Assembly: GCF_014635345.1 (NCBI RefSeq)
Contig: NZ_BMCU01000001.1
Span: 682,001 to 746,000 of the forward strand
Direction: 5' to 3'
Source of the DNA: Rhodococcoides trifolii
GTDB taxonomy: Bacteria; Actinomycetota; Actinomycetes; Mycobacteriales; Mycobacteriaceae
Length of the DNA: 64,000 nt
Both the position numbers and the translations under genes were made by a program. Below, piece after piece: positions 18,301 through 26,556 of the stretch. Numbering within the stretch: position 1 is the stretch's first letter; every line of letters begins with the position of its first letter. The notes below the pieces were generated by a model. That model ran no database searches. It was given only the letters and a program-made list of their open reading frames with translations, and was not told the origin of the DNA.

Positions 18301-18708
18301 GTGGCTGTGGCGATCAGTGATGCGCGGACTCTGAACGTCCGCGTCACCGCGCGTCGCATGCGGTATCGGCGGGCAGCAGGCGGATTCGTCGCCGCCGGTC
18401 TCGTCGTGGCCACCGTTGTCCTCGCCGCTGTCGACGTACACGTCGCCGAATCCAGTACTGTGCACGCGGTTCTGGTCGGTTTGTCCAGTGCTGCGCTGTC
18501 GGGTCTGTCGCTGTGGGGCTGGTCGGCTCGCACGCACGCGGCGTCGTGGATCGGTGTCCTCGGTGTTCTCGGAGCGGCCGGCTTCTGGGTCTGGAGCCCC
18601 GGATCCGCGGCTGTCCTTCCGTTCGCCGTCGTGTGGTGGACAGCAGGCGTGTCCGTCGCCTATCTGTTCGTTCCGGCCCGCGAGACTATCGAAGGGGACG
18701 GGCTGTAG
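15349..18708 (+). CDS. Large patatin-like phospholipase with C-terminal membrane region (DUF3376 type)
   Basis: 1119 residues. The N-terminal patatin domain has an oxyanion region RGGVSLAVWIGG (16-27), nucleophile Ser73 in GASAG and the catalytic Asp265 in DGGVLDN, so an active serine-Asp dyad lipid acyl hydrolase is expected. The middle (about 300-850) fits the DUF3376 extension of actinobacterial patatin-related proteins. The last 260 residues hold about six to eight hydrophobic segments, so the protein is membrane anchored by its C terminus. GTG 15349 follows GGGAG by 5 bases; GTG 15343 is a near alternative. Convergent with sigF. Substrate unknown, probably membrane phospholipid. Confidence 0.88.
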   Translation: MSDLGSTTLRLTLAMRGGVSLAVWIGGAVAEIDNLRRASLTPNPSDPRMRRYRELLAAAGYGKVEVDILAGASAGGFNAVLYGLAQSYGASLEPTRDLWANTGGIWQMLRPVGIGPLVSFLQGDDYFLPTARMSLGRLTSRAGDSVDFAADNVTVELAATRIDDGSASAWGSQAAFSFVRSAGSLESGFSTIPGSGQDPSDPVVARAIDRLALAARATSSFPAAFEPATISSLATADDVGERPNMATVFPYARDAVDPGYFDVIDGGVLDNIPVDRAIRAIGRAAASTITERRLFYLDPEPPRDPLPMSPVKQFVIQGAVTVIRYATALKKRTESVQDELPALRIHNEREQKARARSAALAGLLERGPSEPHRVPALDEYARFRIDVDTERLADLLTDPSRFVSGAPGFARPFGRVSESATLGLRERLQKLYLDDASLVDGDIRAVRDIAALVIAWVRELERLAVTGDDRARDAGRALGRVKALLYRVLTVTFDARRRTVDLVYARGIGPVAAIRDTLPDIESLAVESARAGRCLPALSPELDDALCVDTTVDDGTFYAALANWSSLPEGSDGVVLQRLWDVVSAARGAVYDLSDPVLRVGGAGAAWTRWRGTVFSRLYAPSWRSAPAAHLFTTFAATGDVPGTSSVVQYHEIRGDQFTPLAYSYWLDGDPHPEIDAQIESVIDASMRTWISRWIHDPAAPVTLRTREKALTTDAKLAGNVVARFGGFLHAGWRVNDWKWGRMDAAAGLVDSLGVEPSERGAAIAELQKLILADAADVVEQPETVGDSSLSVGAEGVRDLAPSYLFALVTRLAVLAPRVLWPSEPLTSAKGLLGRVGSLVLRPLLPPLILASDAVRVALAAATLVLLAQLVGMHTATMGPIAARSLLIVTLAAGGVMVWRWRAARTRWSRLVEKVRAADEPEDKTKHLWVDCVDSERAQHVRAIRFAVAAVLLGCVAAVWALISVDGPATLGLEAAAVLVAGVVVAVAISDARTLNVRVTARRMRYRRAAGGFVAAGLVVATVVLAAVDVHVAESSTVHAVLVGLSSAALSGLSLWGWSARTHAASWIGVLGVLGAAGFWVWSPGSAAVLPFAVVWWTAGVSVAYLFVPARETIEGDGL

Positions 18709-18749
18709 TCAGCCGGCGCGACTACCGGAACTCGCGACTACCCGGAAGT

Positions 18750-19556
18750 TCAGTGCAGCTCCTCGCGCAACCCCGCCAGCGTGCGCGCAAGGAGTCTGGA
18801 GACGTGCATCTGCGAGATGCCCATCTTCTCGGCGATCTGGGTTTGCGTCATGTTGCCGAAGAACCTGAGCAGCAACACATTTCGTTCACGCTCGGGAAGT
18901 TTGGCCAGCAGGGGACGAAGCGCCTCGTGGTTCTCGACGTTCTCCATCTCTTTGTCGTAGTCGCCGAGAGTGTCTGCGAGAGTCAGTCCTTCGGAATCGC
19001 CACCCGTCGAGGCGCTGTCCACCGACAGGGTCTGATACGCGTTTCCGGCGGTGAGGCCCTGGGCCACTTCGTCACGTTCGAGGTCCAGGTACTCGGCCAA
19101 CTCGGACACGGTCGGGGACCGGCCCAGCGTCTGCGCGAGGTCGCCCACGGCACGACTGAGCTGCAGGTGAAGCTCTTTCATGCGACGCGGGACGCGCACG
19201 GCCCACCCGGCGTCACGAAAATGGCGTCGAACCTCGCCCATGATGGTGGGCACCGCGAAGGAGACGAAGTCGGATCCGCGCTCGACGTCGAAGCGGTCGA
19301 CGGCGTTCACCAGACCGACCCTCGCAACCTGAACCAAGTCGTCGTGCGCCTCACCGCGACCGTCGAAACGGCGGGCGATGTGCTCGGCGAGGGGCAAGCA
19401 CCTGGTGACCAGCGCATCGCGCTTCACGCGGCGTTGCGGATCGCCTTCGGGCAGGGCAGAGATGGCGCGAAAGCGCTCCGCGACATCCGCATACTCGTCG
19501 CTCCGGCGCGACTTCTGCGGGGGTGCGGCTGTGGTGGGGGCAGAGGTGTCCGTCAC
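18750..19556 (-). CDS. sigF: SigB/SigF-family alternative sigma factor
   Basis: 268 residues. Group 3 sigma factor with region 2 (LPLAEHIARRFDGRGEAHDD, VNAVDRFDVERG), region 3 and region 4 helix-turn-helix (MTQTQIAEKMGISQMHVSRLL). GTG start at 19556 overlaps the stop of the anti-sigma gene (GTGA), so the pair is coupled. SigF controls general stress, stationary-phase and envelope genes in mycolic-acid bacteria. The upstream SigF-type promoter suggests autoregulation. Some relatives are called SigB; the order anti-sigma then sigma agrees with the sigF operon. Confidence 0.93.
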   Translation of the reverse strand: MTDTSAPTTAAPPQKSRRSDEYADVAERFRAISALPEGDPQRRVKRDALVTRCLPLAEHIARRFDGRGEAHDDLVQVARVGLVNAVDRFDVERGSDFVSFAVPTIMGEVRRHFRDAGWAVRVPRRMKELHLQLSRAVGDLAQTLGRSPTVSELAEYLDLERDEVAQGLTAGNAYQTLSVDSASTGGDSEGLTLADTLGDYDKEMENVENHEALRPLLAKLPERERNVLLLRFFGNMTQTQIAEKMGISQMHVSRLLARTLAGLREELH

Positions 19557-19984
19557 TCGTCCCAGCCGTGCTTGCGCTTGGAGAACTCGATCGTGGTGGT
19601 GATGACGCCGTCGGCGGCCTCGGACTGATACGTCGAGACCGAATCGGTGAGGGCGTTGAGAACGTGCCATCCGAAGCCGTTGGCGTCGAGCGCCGCACGG
19701 TCGATGGTCGTGGTGGTGACCGCGACGTGGATTTCGGTGTCCGAAGGCACGAAGCGACAGACCATGCGAGCGCCGGGAGTGGCGCGAACGATGAGCCGAC
19801 TGCAGGCCTCGTCGATCGCGAGCCGGATGTCGGCGATGCTGTCGATGTCGAAATCTTCCTGCGCCGCGAGTGTGGCCGCTACTGCGCGTGTGACGGACAG
19901 CTGGCTTGCGTCGGCGTGGACTCCGAGCTCGATTGCCGATTCGTCACCGTCGACGTTCGGCTCCGGTGTGATTGCCCGTGTCAT
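19553..19984 (-). CDS. rsbW: RsbW/UsfX-type anti-sigma factor
   Basis: 143 residues of the GHKL ATPase-kinase fold: N-box DIRLAIDEACSRLI around residues 70-83 and a later G-box GFGWHVLNALTD. It should bind SigF and hold it inactive until an unphosphorylated STAS antagonist takes it away. ATG 19984 has a strong AGGAGG (plus coordinates 19987-19992); the frame is open much further upstream but without this signal. The neighbouring divergent STAS gene is the likely partner. Confidence 0.92.
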   Translation of the reverse strand: MTRAITPEPNVDGDESAIELGVHADASQLSVTRAVAATLAAQEDFDIDSIADIRLAIDEACSRLIVRATPGARMVCRFVPSDTEIHVAVTTTTIDRAALDANGFGWHVLNALTDSVSTYQSEAADGVITTTIEFSKRKHGWDE

Positions 19985-20056
19985 GAGGCCTCCTGTTGTT
20001 CTGATCGGCCGAAACGATCGATACGTCGGACTCTCGTGGGTTCGTGTCGACTTGTA

Positions 20057-20082
20057 GTACCCGGTTCGACCGGGCGGGAAAC
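20057..20082 (-). promoter_or_regulatory. SigF-type promoter of rsbW-sigF
   Basis: On the minus strand GTTT (plus 20079-20082), a 16-base spacer and GGGTAC (plus 20057-20062) match GTTT-N15-17-GGGTAT. It lies about 72 bases before the rsbW start, the right place for an autoregulatory promoter. The rest of the 314-base divergent gap (19985-20298) shows no second clear promoter; only a ribosome site (GGAGA, 20289-20293) is evident on the STAS side. Confidence 0.6.
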
Positions 20083-20298
20083 GCGGAGCCGGTTGTACCC
20101 CACAGTCGGTTGTGAGTGCCGGATACGTAGCGTAGCGTCGGACCCAGGTTGAGTCAGCAGCCGGCGAACGAAGCACCGACGATAGCTGCTCCCGCATATG
20201 GCGTGCCCGCTTGACCAAACAGGATTGTGCGCCTCTCCACCGCGGCTTTGCACCGTCTCTTCGATGTTTCTCCCTGTGTTGCACGAACGGAGAACACC

Positions 20299-20700
20299 AT
20301 GACTGTCTCTTTCACACCCATCAACGACAGCACCACCACCAGGACCGATCTCGGCGTCACCGACATTCCCGGCGGTCGAGTCGTGTCCAGTCGAGTACGT
20401 TCCGATGCCGTCCTCTTCGCCGTGTCGGGTGCGGTGGACCTGGCCAATGTCGAACTGTTCGGCACTACCGTATCCGCGGTGGTCGGGCAGTCCGACGCCG
20501 TCATCATCGATCTCTCGGGCGTCGAATTCATCGGCACCGCAGCGCTTTCCGTCCTGTCGGACATCGACTCGGAATGCGCCCGTCGAGGAACCACGATGAC
20601 GTTGGTGGTCGGGAAAGCCGCCACCCGCGTGATCACCGCAGCACGGTGGGTTCCGAACACGGCCCCCACAGCCTCGGTCGCCGACGCACTGCTCGTCTAG
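20299..20700 (+). CDS. STAS-domain anti-sigma factor antagonist
   Basis: 133 residues with a single STAS domain (about 30-125): strand AVSGAVDLANVELF and the switch region IDLSGVEFIGTAALSVL. In most antagonists this switch reads D-S-x-G with a phosphorylatable Ser; here it reads GTAA, leaving only Thr in that place. ATG 20299 follows GGAGA by 5 bases; the upstream in-frame start at 20227 lacks one. Divergent from rsbW-sigF, so it probably sequesters RsbW and frees SigF. Confidence 0.88.
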   Translation: MTVSFTPINDSTTTRTDLGVTDIPGGRVVSSRVRSDAVLFAVSGAVDLANVELFGTTVSAVVGQSDAVIIDLSGVEFIGTAALSVLSDIDSECARRGTTMTLVVGKAATRVITAARWVPNTAPTASVADALLV

Positions 20701-20757
20701 AACACCATTCGGAACGCTTCGCCTCGTCGCGCAACGCGGTCGCTAGACTCCGACGTC

Positions 20758-21768
20758 ATGGAGCCGGTGATCGCGTTGCGCGAAGTCGCGTTCTGGCTCG
20801 AACGTGCACGCGCCGAGAGTCGCCGAGTGCAGGCGTACCGCAAGGCCGCCGACATTCTGGACGGTCTGTCGGACAGCCGTCGGGCCGAGCTGGCGCGGAC
20901 CGACTCCTGGACCACGCTCAAGGGCGTCGGGCCCAAGACCGCCGCCGTCGCCGCGCAGGCCGCCGGCGGCGACATCCCGGACTACCTCACCGAACTGCGC
21001 GCTGCCGCCGAGCCGATCGGAGTTGGTGGTGATTCTTTGCGTACGGAACTGCGCGGGGACCTGCACACGCATTCGAACTGGTCCGACGGCGGTAGTCCCA
21101 TCCATGAAATGATGTCCACCGCACAGTCTTTGGGGCACCAGTACTGCGTACTGACGGATCATTCGCCCCGCCTGAAGGTCGCCAACGGTCTGTCCGCGGA
21201 ACGCCTGCGTGAACAACTCGACGTCATCGACGAACTCCGCGACGAGCTGGCTCCGTTTCGTATCCTCACCGGGATCGAAGTGGACATCCTCGACGACGGC
21301 GGACTCGATCAGGACGACGAACTGCTGGACCGACTCGATGTCGTGGTGGCGAGCGTGCATTCGAACCTGCGTGCCGACACGGCGACGATGACGCGGCGCA
21401 TGGTCGCCGCCGTGCAGAACCCTCGTGTCGACGTCCTCGGCCACTGCACCGGACGGCTGGTGGAAGGCAACCGGGGTACTCGGCCCGAGTCGTCCTTCGA
21501 CGCCGACGCCGTGTTCGCTGCCTGTCGCGACGGCGGCACCGCGGTGGAGATCAACAGTCGACCAGAGCGCCGCGACCCACCGCAGCGCCTCATCGCTGCA
21601 GCTCTGGACGCCGGCTGCCTGTTCTCGATCGACACCGACGCCCACGCCCCCGGCCAGCTGGACTGGCAGGGGTACGGCTGCGAGCGGGCGGTCACGGCAG
21701 GCGTGCCCGCGGCCCGGGTGATCAACACCTGGTCGGCGGAGAAACTGCTGGAGTGGACGGCGTCGTGA
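20758..21768 (+). CDS. PHP-domain phosphoesterase with N-terminal helix-hairpin-helix (PolX-like)
   Basis: 336 residues. N-terminal helix-hairpin-helix (LKGVGPKTAAVAAQA, about 59-73) resembles the DNA polymerase X fingers but no polymerase domain is present. The PHP metal motifs are all there: DLHTHSNWSDG (about 101-111), TDHS, GIEVDI, ASVHS, LGHCTGR, EINS and IDTDAHA. It is probably a tri-metal phosphoesterase or nuclease; DNA repair or histidinol-phosphatase-like roles are both possible. A TAGACT box ends 8 bases before ATG 20758, so the transcript may be leaderless. Confidence 0.85.
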   Translation: MEPVIALREVAFWLERARAESRRVQAYRKAADILDGLSDSRRAELARTDSWTTLKGVGPKTAAVAAQAAGGDIPDYLTELRAAAEPIGVGGDSLRTELRGDLHTHSNWSDGGSPIHEMMSTAQSLGHQYCVLTDHSPRLKVANGLSAERLREQLDVIDELRDELAPFRILTGIEVDILDDGGLDQDDELLDRLDVVVASVHSNLRADTATMTRRMVAAVQNPRVDVLGHCTGRLVEGNRGTRPESSFDADAVFAACRDGGTAVEINSRPERRDPPQRLIAAALDAGCLFSIDTDAHAPGQLDWQGYGCERAVTAGVPAARVINTWSAEKLLEWTAS

Positions 21769-21853
21769 ACCCCACCCGGTCGGAAACTGTGCGCCCGACG
21801 GTGACCTGATGAAAGAATCCGGTCACAGGTCCGGCGGGAGAGGGAGTCGGTAG

Positions 21854-24076
21854 GTGGACTTCGATCGAAGCGCGACTCATGCCGCCCTGATCGCAGTGGC
21901 CGACTCGTCAGCTGCCGGTGTCGTGATCGTCGACAGTTCCTCTCGTTTCCGGTACTTGAATGCGGCCGGTCTGGCCATGATCGGTCTGGAGACCATGGAC
22001 GGCCTCACGTCGCTGAACGGGCGCAGCGTGATCGCCGACAGTGTGCTGCTGCAACTCGAGGACATCCGCGTGGCGGTGGAAACACACGGTGTGTGGTCAG
22101 GGACGATGGATGTCGTCGACGTGCCGACGGGTTCGCCGTTTCCGGTGGAGATGACCGTCTACGCCCTCGGCCATACCGGTTCGCAGGCGGTCGTCGCCGG
22201 CGTGTTTCACGATGTGCACGGTCGCGCACGTAGGGCCGAAGGTGGTTCCGCCGACGGGGACCGTAGCCGCGAACTCGAGCAGCAGGCCATCGCCGGTCTC
22301 AACCGAATAGCCCTGACCGGTCGGGTCGACGAGGTGACCGCCGCCGCGGTATCCGCCGCGATCGACGTGGTGGGCGCCGAGAACGCGATGATCTATCGTC
22401 CGACTCCCGACGATCGGCTCAAGTTCGTAGCCGCTGCCCTGCCCACTCTCGTGGATGCATCGGCGGTCCAGGTCCCGGCCGATTCCCTCGCGGGGTACGC
22501 GATCGAGCACCGGGGCGTGGTCGTCTGCCCCGACTCCGAGCTGGAGACCAGGTTCGACACGGATCTGCTGAAACGCTTCGGATTCCGCAGCGCCATCGCG
22601 GTTCCCATTCCGGGCACGGACTCCGCGTGGGGTTCGCTGGCGGTCTATCAAAGCGAACCCGGTGCGTACTCGGTACGCACCGTCATGTTTCTGACCACCG
22701 TGACCGAGGTGATCTCGGCGACCGTGCGGCGTGCCGAACTCGAACGGCAGCTCAGGTACCAGTCGCTGCACGATCCGCTGACCCAACTGGCTAACCGCAC
22801 GTTGGCCTACCAGCGCATCGACGCCGCTCTGGCGCGCTCGCGCGCCGGGTCCCGCATGACCGCGGTCATGCTGATCAACCTGCACGACTTTCGCCTGGTC
22901 AACGACAGCTTCGGCTTCGCCGCGGGCGATCAGGTTCTCGCCGCGGTAGCCGAGCTTCTCACCGAGTCGGTCACCATGCACGACACGGTCGCCCGGTTCG
23001 GCGGCGACGAATTTCTCCTGGTCTGCACCGACCTCGGCAACACGTTCGACGCCATCGCGTTGGCACAGGCCATTCTGGCGCGGCTGCGGCGACCACTCGA
23101 CATCGGCGCCCGCGCGGTGGAGATATCGGGATGCATCGGGATTGCCGCCGGATACGGCGAGGACACAGCGGCAGACATGGTCCGCCACGCCGACATCGCA
23201 GCGTCCGGTGCGAAGGAGGAGGGCCCGGGCAGCTACCAGGTCTTCGACGAGGAAACCGGCGCGCCGGCCTTGCGTCGCCTGGCGATCGCGGACGCGCTGC
23301 GCACCGCCCTCGAGACGGACGCCCTGTCGATGGCCTACCAACCGGTGTACGAACTGGCGACCGGCCGATTCGTCGCCGTGGAAGCCCTTGCCCGGTGGAA
23401 CGGATCGAGCCTCGGAGTCGTCGGACCCGACGAGTTCGTTCCGATCGCCGAGCGGTCCGGTTTGATCGTTCCGCTCGGCGAGTGGGCGCTACGCCGGGCG
23501 TGCCTGGATTCGGCACAGTGGAGTGGAGTGGTGGAACTGCGGGTCAACGTCAGCCCGTTGCAGCTGCGGCATCCCGACTTCGCCGCGTCCGTTACGGCGA
23601 TTCTCGACGAAACCTTCTTTCCCGCACAGCAACTCGGCATCGAGATCACCGAATCCATCTGGGTCGAGGACACCGAGACGGTCAAGCGCAACCTCACGGT
23701 TCTGCACGAGATGGGTGTCTCGGTTCTGCTCGACGATTTCGGGGTGGGACACAGCTCGCTCAGCTACATCACGCGCTTTCCGATCGTCGACTACGTCAAG
23801 ATCGACAAGTCCTTCGTCTCGGATCTGCCGGGGCCACAACCGGAATCGGTCGTCTCCGCGATCGTGACGCTGGCCCGCGCGTTCGATCTGACCGTGGTGG
23901 CCGAAGGCGTCGAGACGGTGGCGCAACTCGACTGCCTGCGCCGCAGCGGATGCGACATGGCGCAAGGTTTCCTGCTCGCCGAACCGATGCCCGCGGCGAG
24001 CGTGCAAGCGGCAATCGACGCTGCTACGACAGGGTCAGCGAGAGCCGCTGACGACAGTCCCGCCGGGACGGTCTGA
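21854..24076 (+). CDS. PAS-GAF-GGDEF-EAL cyclic-di-GMP enzyme
   Basis: 740 residues. N-terminal PAS (about 10-125), GAF (about 140-300), then GGDEF with intact ARFGGDEF (383-387) and EAL with intact VEALARW (EAL at 510-512), RVNVSP, DDFGVGHSSL, KIDKSFV and AEGVET. Both diguanylate cyclase and phosphodiesterase sites look complete. The inhibitory I-site Arg (R-x2-D) before GGDEF is replaced (TMHD). Architecture is like the single bifunctional enzyme of mycobacteria, with an added PAS. GTG start behind GGGAGAGGGAG. Its 3' end overlaps the convergent GAF-GGDEF gene by 42 bases. Confidence 0.93.
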   Translation: MDFDRSATHAALIAVADSSAAGVVIVDSSSRFRYLNAAGLAMIGLETMDGLTSLNGRSVIADSVLLQLEDIRVAVETHGVWSGTMDVVDVPTGSPFPVEMTVYALGHTGSQAVVAGVFHDVHGRARRAEGGSADGDRSRELEQQAIAGLNRIALTGRVDEVTAAAVSAAIDVVGAENAMIYRPTPDDRLKFVAAALPTLVDASAVQVPADSLAGYAIEHRGVVVCPDSELETRFDTDLLKRFGFRSAIAVPIPGTDSAWGSLAVYQSEPGAYSVRTVMFLTTVTEVISATVRRAELERQLRYQSLHDPLTQLANRTLAYQRIDAALARSRAGSRMTAVMLINLHDFRLVNDSFGFAAGDQVLAAVAELLTESVTMHDTVARFGGDEFLLVCTDLGNTFDAIALAQAILARLRRPLDIGARAVEISGCIGIAAGYGEDTAADMVRHADIAASGAKEEGPGSYQVFDEETGAPALRRLAIADALRTALETDALSMAYQPVYELATGRFVAVEALARWNGSSLGVVGPDEFVPIAERSGLIVPLGEWALRRACLDSAQWSGVVELRVNVSPLQLRHPDFAASVTAILDETFFPAQQLGIEITESIWVEDTETVKRNLTVLHEMGVSVLLDDFGVGHSSLSYITRFPIVDYVKIDKSFVSDLPGPQPESVVSAIVTLARAFDLTVVAEGVETVAQLDCLRRSGCDMAQGFLLAEPMPAASVQAAIDAATTGSARAADDSPAGTV

Positions 24077-25060
24077 GGCGCGACGGCCGGATGAGCGACG
24101 GCGACCACCGCCCGAGAGTCGCTTGACGCGGTACATCACCGAATCGGCCGCATTCCACGCAGCGACGGAACTCCCCGTCGACGCGAACGACGCGAAGCCG
24201 ACCGACATCGAGATGGCCTCGTGCTCCAGAGAGCCCGACAGCTCGGCCACTTTGTCGGCTGTGGTCTTGTGTCCCGATCCGACCAGCAGAATCCCGAACT
24301 CGTCGCCGCCCAGTCGGGCCACGATGTCCGTCGGTCCCGCCCAGTCGGTGAGCACGCCCGCGGTGCGGCGGATGAGCTCGTCGCCGGCGGCGTGACCGTA
24401 GCGGTCGTTGACTTCCTTCAGACCGTCGAGGTCGGCGACGACGACGGCAGCGGGGTCACCGAACTCGAGCCAGCGCTCGTTCTCGGGTGTCAGCCACCGG
24501 TCCCACCCGCGACGGTTCAGCAGGCCGGTGAGAGGGTCCGACTCCGCTTCGATCTCGGCGGTCGCCGCTCGACGCTCGGCGTCCATCCGCGCGTGGTCCG
24601 AGTCGAGGACCGCGGACAGCAGTGACGACAGCAACTCGAGCAACGGGACGCGGTCGTAGAGATCGGACGAGTGCGGTTGTGTGTCGTACCCGCAGACCGT
24701 GCCGAATATCGCCCCGTCCGGCTGGAGGATGGGAATGCCGACGTAGGTCCGTAGCGGCTTCCAGTCCGGATCGTCCGACCGCGCGATGGTCGGTTCGAGC
24801 GCGGTGTCCGGAACGACGGACGGAATGTCGCCGTCGATCATCAGTTTGCACATCGTCTGTTCCCACGGGCGCGCTTGACCGTCGTGGATGTTCAACGTGT
24901 TGCCCTCGGAGGTCTTCAGGAACACCTGGTTCTCGCCGTCGAATCGGGTCACCGACCACATCGACATCGGGATCGACTGCTGAAGAAACGACACGACAGC
25001 CGCACTCGCGGCGTCGAAGCGCGACAGTGTCGGCAGGGCGCGGAGATGATTCGGGGCCAT
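24035..25060 (-). CDS. GAF-GGDEF diguanylate cyclase
   Basis: 341 residues. GAF sensor domain (about 10-155) and GGDEF domain with intact RLGGDEF (251-255) plus ADLDGLKEVND. The I-site is absent (GPTD in place of R-x2-D), so product inhibition is not expected. The last 25 residues are Arg/Gly/Ser rich. The tail overlaps the tail of the GGDEF-EAL gene on the other strand. Likely a soluble cytosolic enzyme whose GAF domain senses a small ligand or redox state. Confidence 0.92.
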   Translation of the reverse strand: MAPNHLRALPTLSRFDAASAAVVSFLQQSIPMSMWSVTRFDGENQVFLKTSEGNTLNIHDGQARPWEQTMCKLMIDGDIPSVVPDTALEPTIARSDDPDWKPLRTYVGIPILQPDGAIFGTVCGYDTQPHSSDLYDRVPLLELLSSLLSAVLDSDHARMDAERRAATAEIEAESDPLTGLLNRRGWDRWLTPENERWLEFGDPAAVVVADLDGLKEVNDRYGHAAGDELIRRTAGVLTDWAGPTDIVARLGGDEFGILLVGSGHKTTADKVAELSGSLEHEAISMSVGFASFASTGSSVAAWNAADSVMYRVKRLSGGGRRRSSGRRASDRPGGTVVSGSR

Positions 25061-25135
25061 GGATAACGGTCCTCAGGTCTGTCGATGGAGCGGTAAAGCG
25101 ACCCCCAGCATCACCCGGAACCATTTATCGGTCCA

Positions 25136-25223
25136 CGTGTGTTCAGATCACACGAGCTGGTGGCGACCTTGTGAGCCGCCATTGTCTTCAGCGTTGTTTC
25201 TATTATCGCAGTTCCCGCTGAAG
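25136..25223. promoter_or_regulatory. Two inverted repeats in the divergent cyclase/PPOX gap
   Basis: CGTGTG-N7-CACACG (25136-25141 and 25149-25154) and CTTCAGCG-N22-CGCTGAAG (25186-25193 and 25216-25223), both perfect. They lie between the divergent diguanylate cyclase and PPOX genes and could be operators or, for the second, an RNA hairpin. No adjacent regulator has a known matching site. Confidence 0.35.
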
Positions 25224-25244
25224 GGTTACGCGGAACGTCCGTTC

Positions 25245-25250
25245 TAGGCT
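25245..25250 (+). promoter_or_regulatory. -10 box TAGGCT of a probably leaderless PPOX transcript
   Basis: TAGGCT fits TANNNT and ends 7 bases before ATG 25258; no ribosome site is visible, so transcription likely begins at or next to the start codon. Confidence 0.45.
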
Positions 25251-25257
25251 GTGATCC

Positions 25258-25725
25258 ATGGCTCCCAAGTTCGCAACAGCAGACCGCGTCCCCCACGACG
25301 AGCTGGTCGAGTTCGTCCGTCCACGTCACCGGGCAACCCTGGTCACGACCAAGGGGTCCGGTGGGCTGCAGATGTCACCGGTCTCGTGCGGCGTGGATTC
25401 GGAGGGTCGGATCGTCGTCTCGACCTACCCGGACCGCGCGAAAGCGGTCAACATCCGGCGCAACTCGGCGGTGTCCGTCGTCATCCACTCCGACGACTGG
25501 AACGGCCCCTACGTGCAGATCGACGGGACGGCCGAGGTCATCGACCTGCCGGATTCCGTCGAGCCGCTGGTGGAGTACTTCCGGAGCATCTCCGGCGAGC
25601 ATCCCGACTGGGACGAGTACCGCGAAGCCATGGTCAAGCAGGGAAAGTCGCTGATCAGGATCTCCATCGACACCTGGGGTCCCATCGCCACCGGTGGGTT
25701 TCCGCCTCCCGCAGAGAACGGCTAG
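25258..25725 (+). CDS. PPOX-class (pyridoxamine oxidase-like) flavin/F420-binding protein
   Basis: 155 residues of the split-barrel flavin-binding fold: RPRHRATLVTTKGSGGLQMSPV at the N terminus, then RIVVSTYPDRAKAVNIRRN, a pattern typical of actinobacterial PPOX-class F420-dependent proteins. Cofactor (FMN or F420) and substrate are not decidable. The stop overlaps the stop of the convergent TetR gene. Confidence 0.83.
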   Translation: MAPKFATADRVPHDELVEFVRPRHRATLVTTKGSGGLQMSPVSCGVDSEGRIVVSTYPDRAKAVNIRRNSAVSVVIHSDDWNGPYVQIDGTAEVIDLPDSVEPLVEYFRSISGEHPDWDEYREAMVKQGKSLIRISIDTWGPIATGGFPPPAENG

Positions 25726-26471
25726 TCCTCCACGAGCGGGTGATCCACGGCGTTGAACCGCGCCGGCGAACCCTTGACCTGCGCGACACCGTGGATTCCG
25801 CCCCACACCTGCATCGTCAGGTAGTCGATGAGGTCTTCGGCCGTCATGGACTTGTTCGAGATCCACCAGTGGGTGGCCAACTGGACGCCGCCGACAACCC
25901 CGTAGGCCCAGGGCACCGAACCGCCGCTGTCCATCTCCATCCGGCGCAGGCGTTCGCCCAGCACCGTCGACAGCAGCTCGGCGATCATCCGCTCGGAATC
26001 GGCGACGACATCCCGATTCGGTCCCGAGCTGTTGCTCATCACGTAGAGGTACACCTCGGGGTCGGCCGCGACGGTCTCGACGTACGCCGAGATGACCTGA
26101 CGCGTGAGGTTGAACTCGTCGAGTTCGACGGCGATCGCGGCGTAGATGCGCGGTGCCAGTGTCACCTCGACGTACCGCTCCAGGGTGGCGTTGGTGAGGT
26201 CGTTCTTGTCGTTGAAGTATCGGTAGAGAACGGTTTTCGAAATACCGATCTCCGACGCAATTTCGTCCATTCCGATATCGCGGCCGCGTAATCTGATCGC
26301 GGCGAGAGTTCCGTCGACCAATTCTTCGCGTCGAGCGATCTTGTGCTCGCGCCACCGTCTCTTGCGTCCGTCGGGCTTGTCCACCCTCGGTACCTTCTTC
26401 ACGCTCACGTCGTCGTCGATGGTGTCGGCTCCGACCTCGTCGGCGCCGGCTGCTGCCGCTTGGTTCGCCAC
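25722..26471 (-). CDS. TetR-family transcriptional regulator
   Basis: 249 residues. A charged N-terminal tail (about 1-45), TetR helix-turn-helix (MDEIASEIGISKTVLYRYF, about 68-86) and an all-helical ligand domain with a TetR_C motif. Positional match to M. tuberculosis Rv0472c, which also precedes the DUF445 gene divergently. Ligand unknown. Confidence 0.9.
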   Translation of the reverse strand: MANQAAAAGADEVGADTIDDDVSVKKVPRVDKPDGRKRRWREHKIARREELVDGTLAAIRLRGRDIGMDEIASEIGISKTVLYRYFNDKNDLTNATLERYVEVTLAPRIYAAIAVELDEFNLTRQVISAYVETVAADPEVYLYVMSNSSGPNRDVVADSERMIAELLSTVLGERLRRMEMDSGGSVPWAYGVVGGVQLATHWWISNKSMTAEDLIDYLTMQVWGGIHGVAQVKGSPARFNAVDHPLVED

Positions 26472-26556
26472 GACTTACGCACACTCCTCTTCGGTTGCCC
26501 CCGACCCGCGCGCGCGGCTCCCTCACCAAGCCTAGTGCTTCGGGCCAGGCACAATA

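Noticed and set aside
20095..20100. Second SigF -10 (GGGTAC on the minus strand)
   Set aside because: No GTTT lies 15-17 bases upstream of it.
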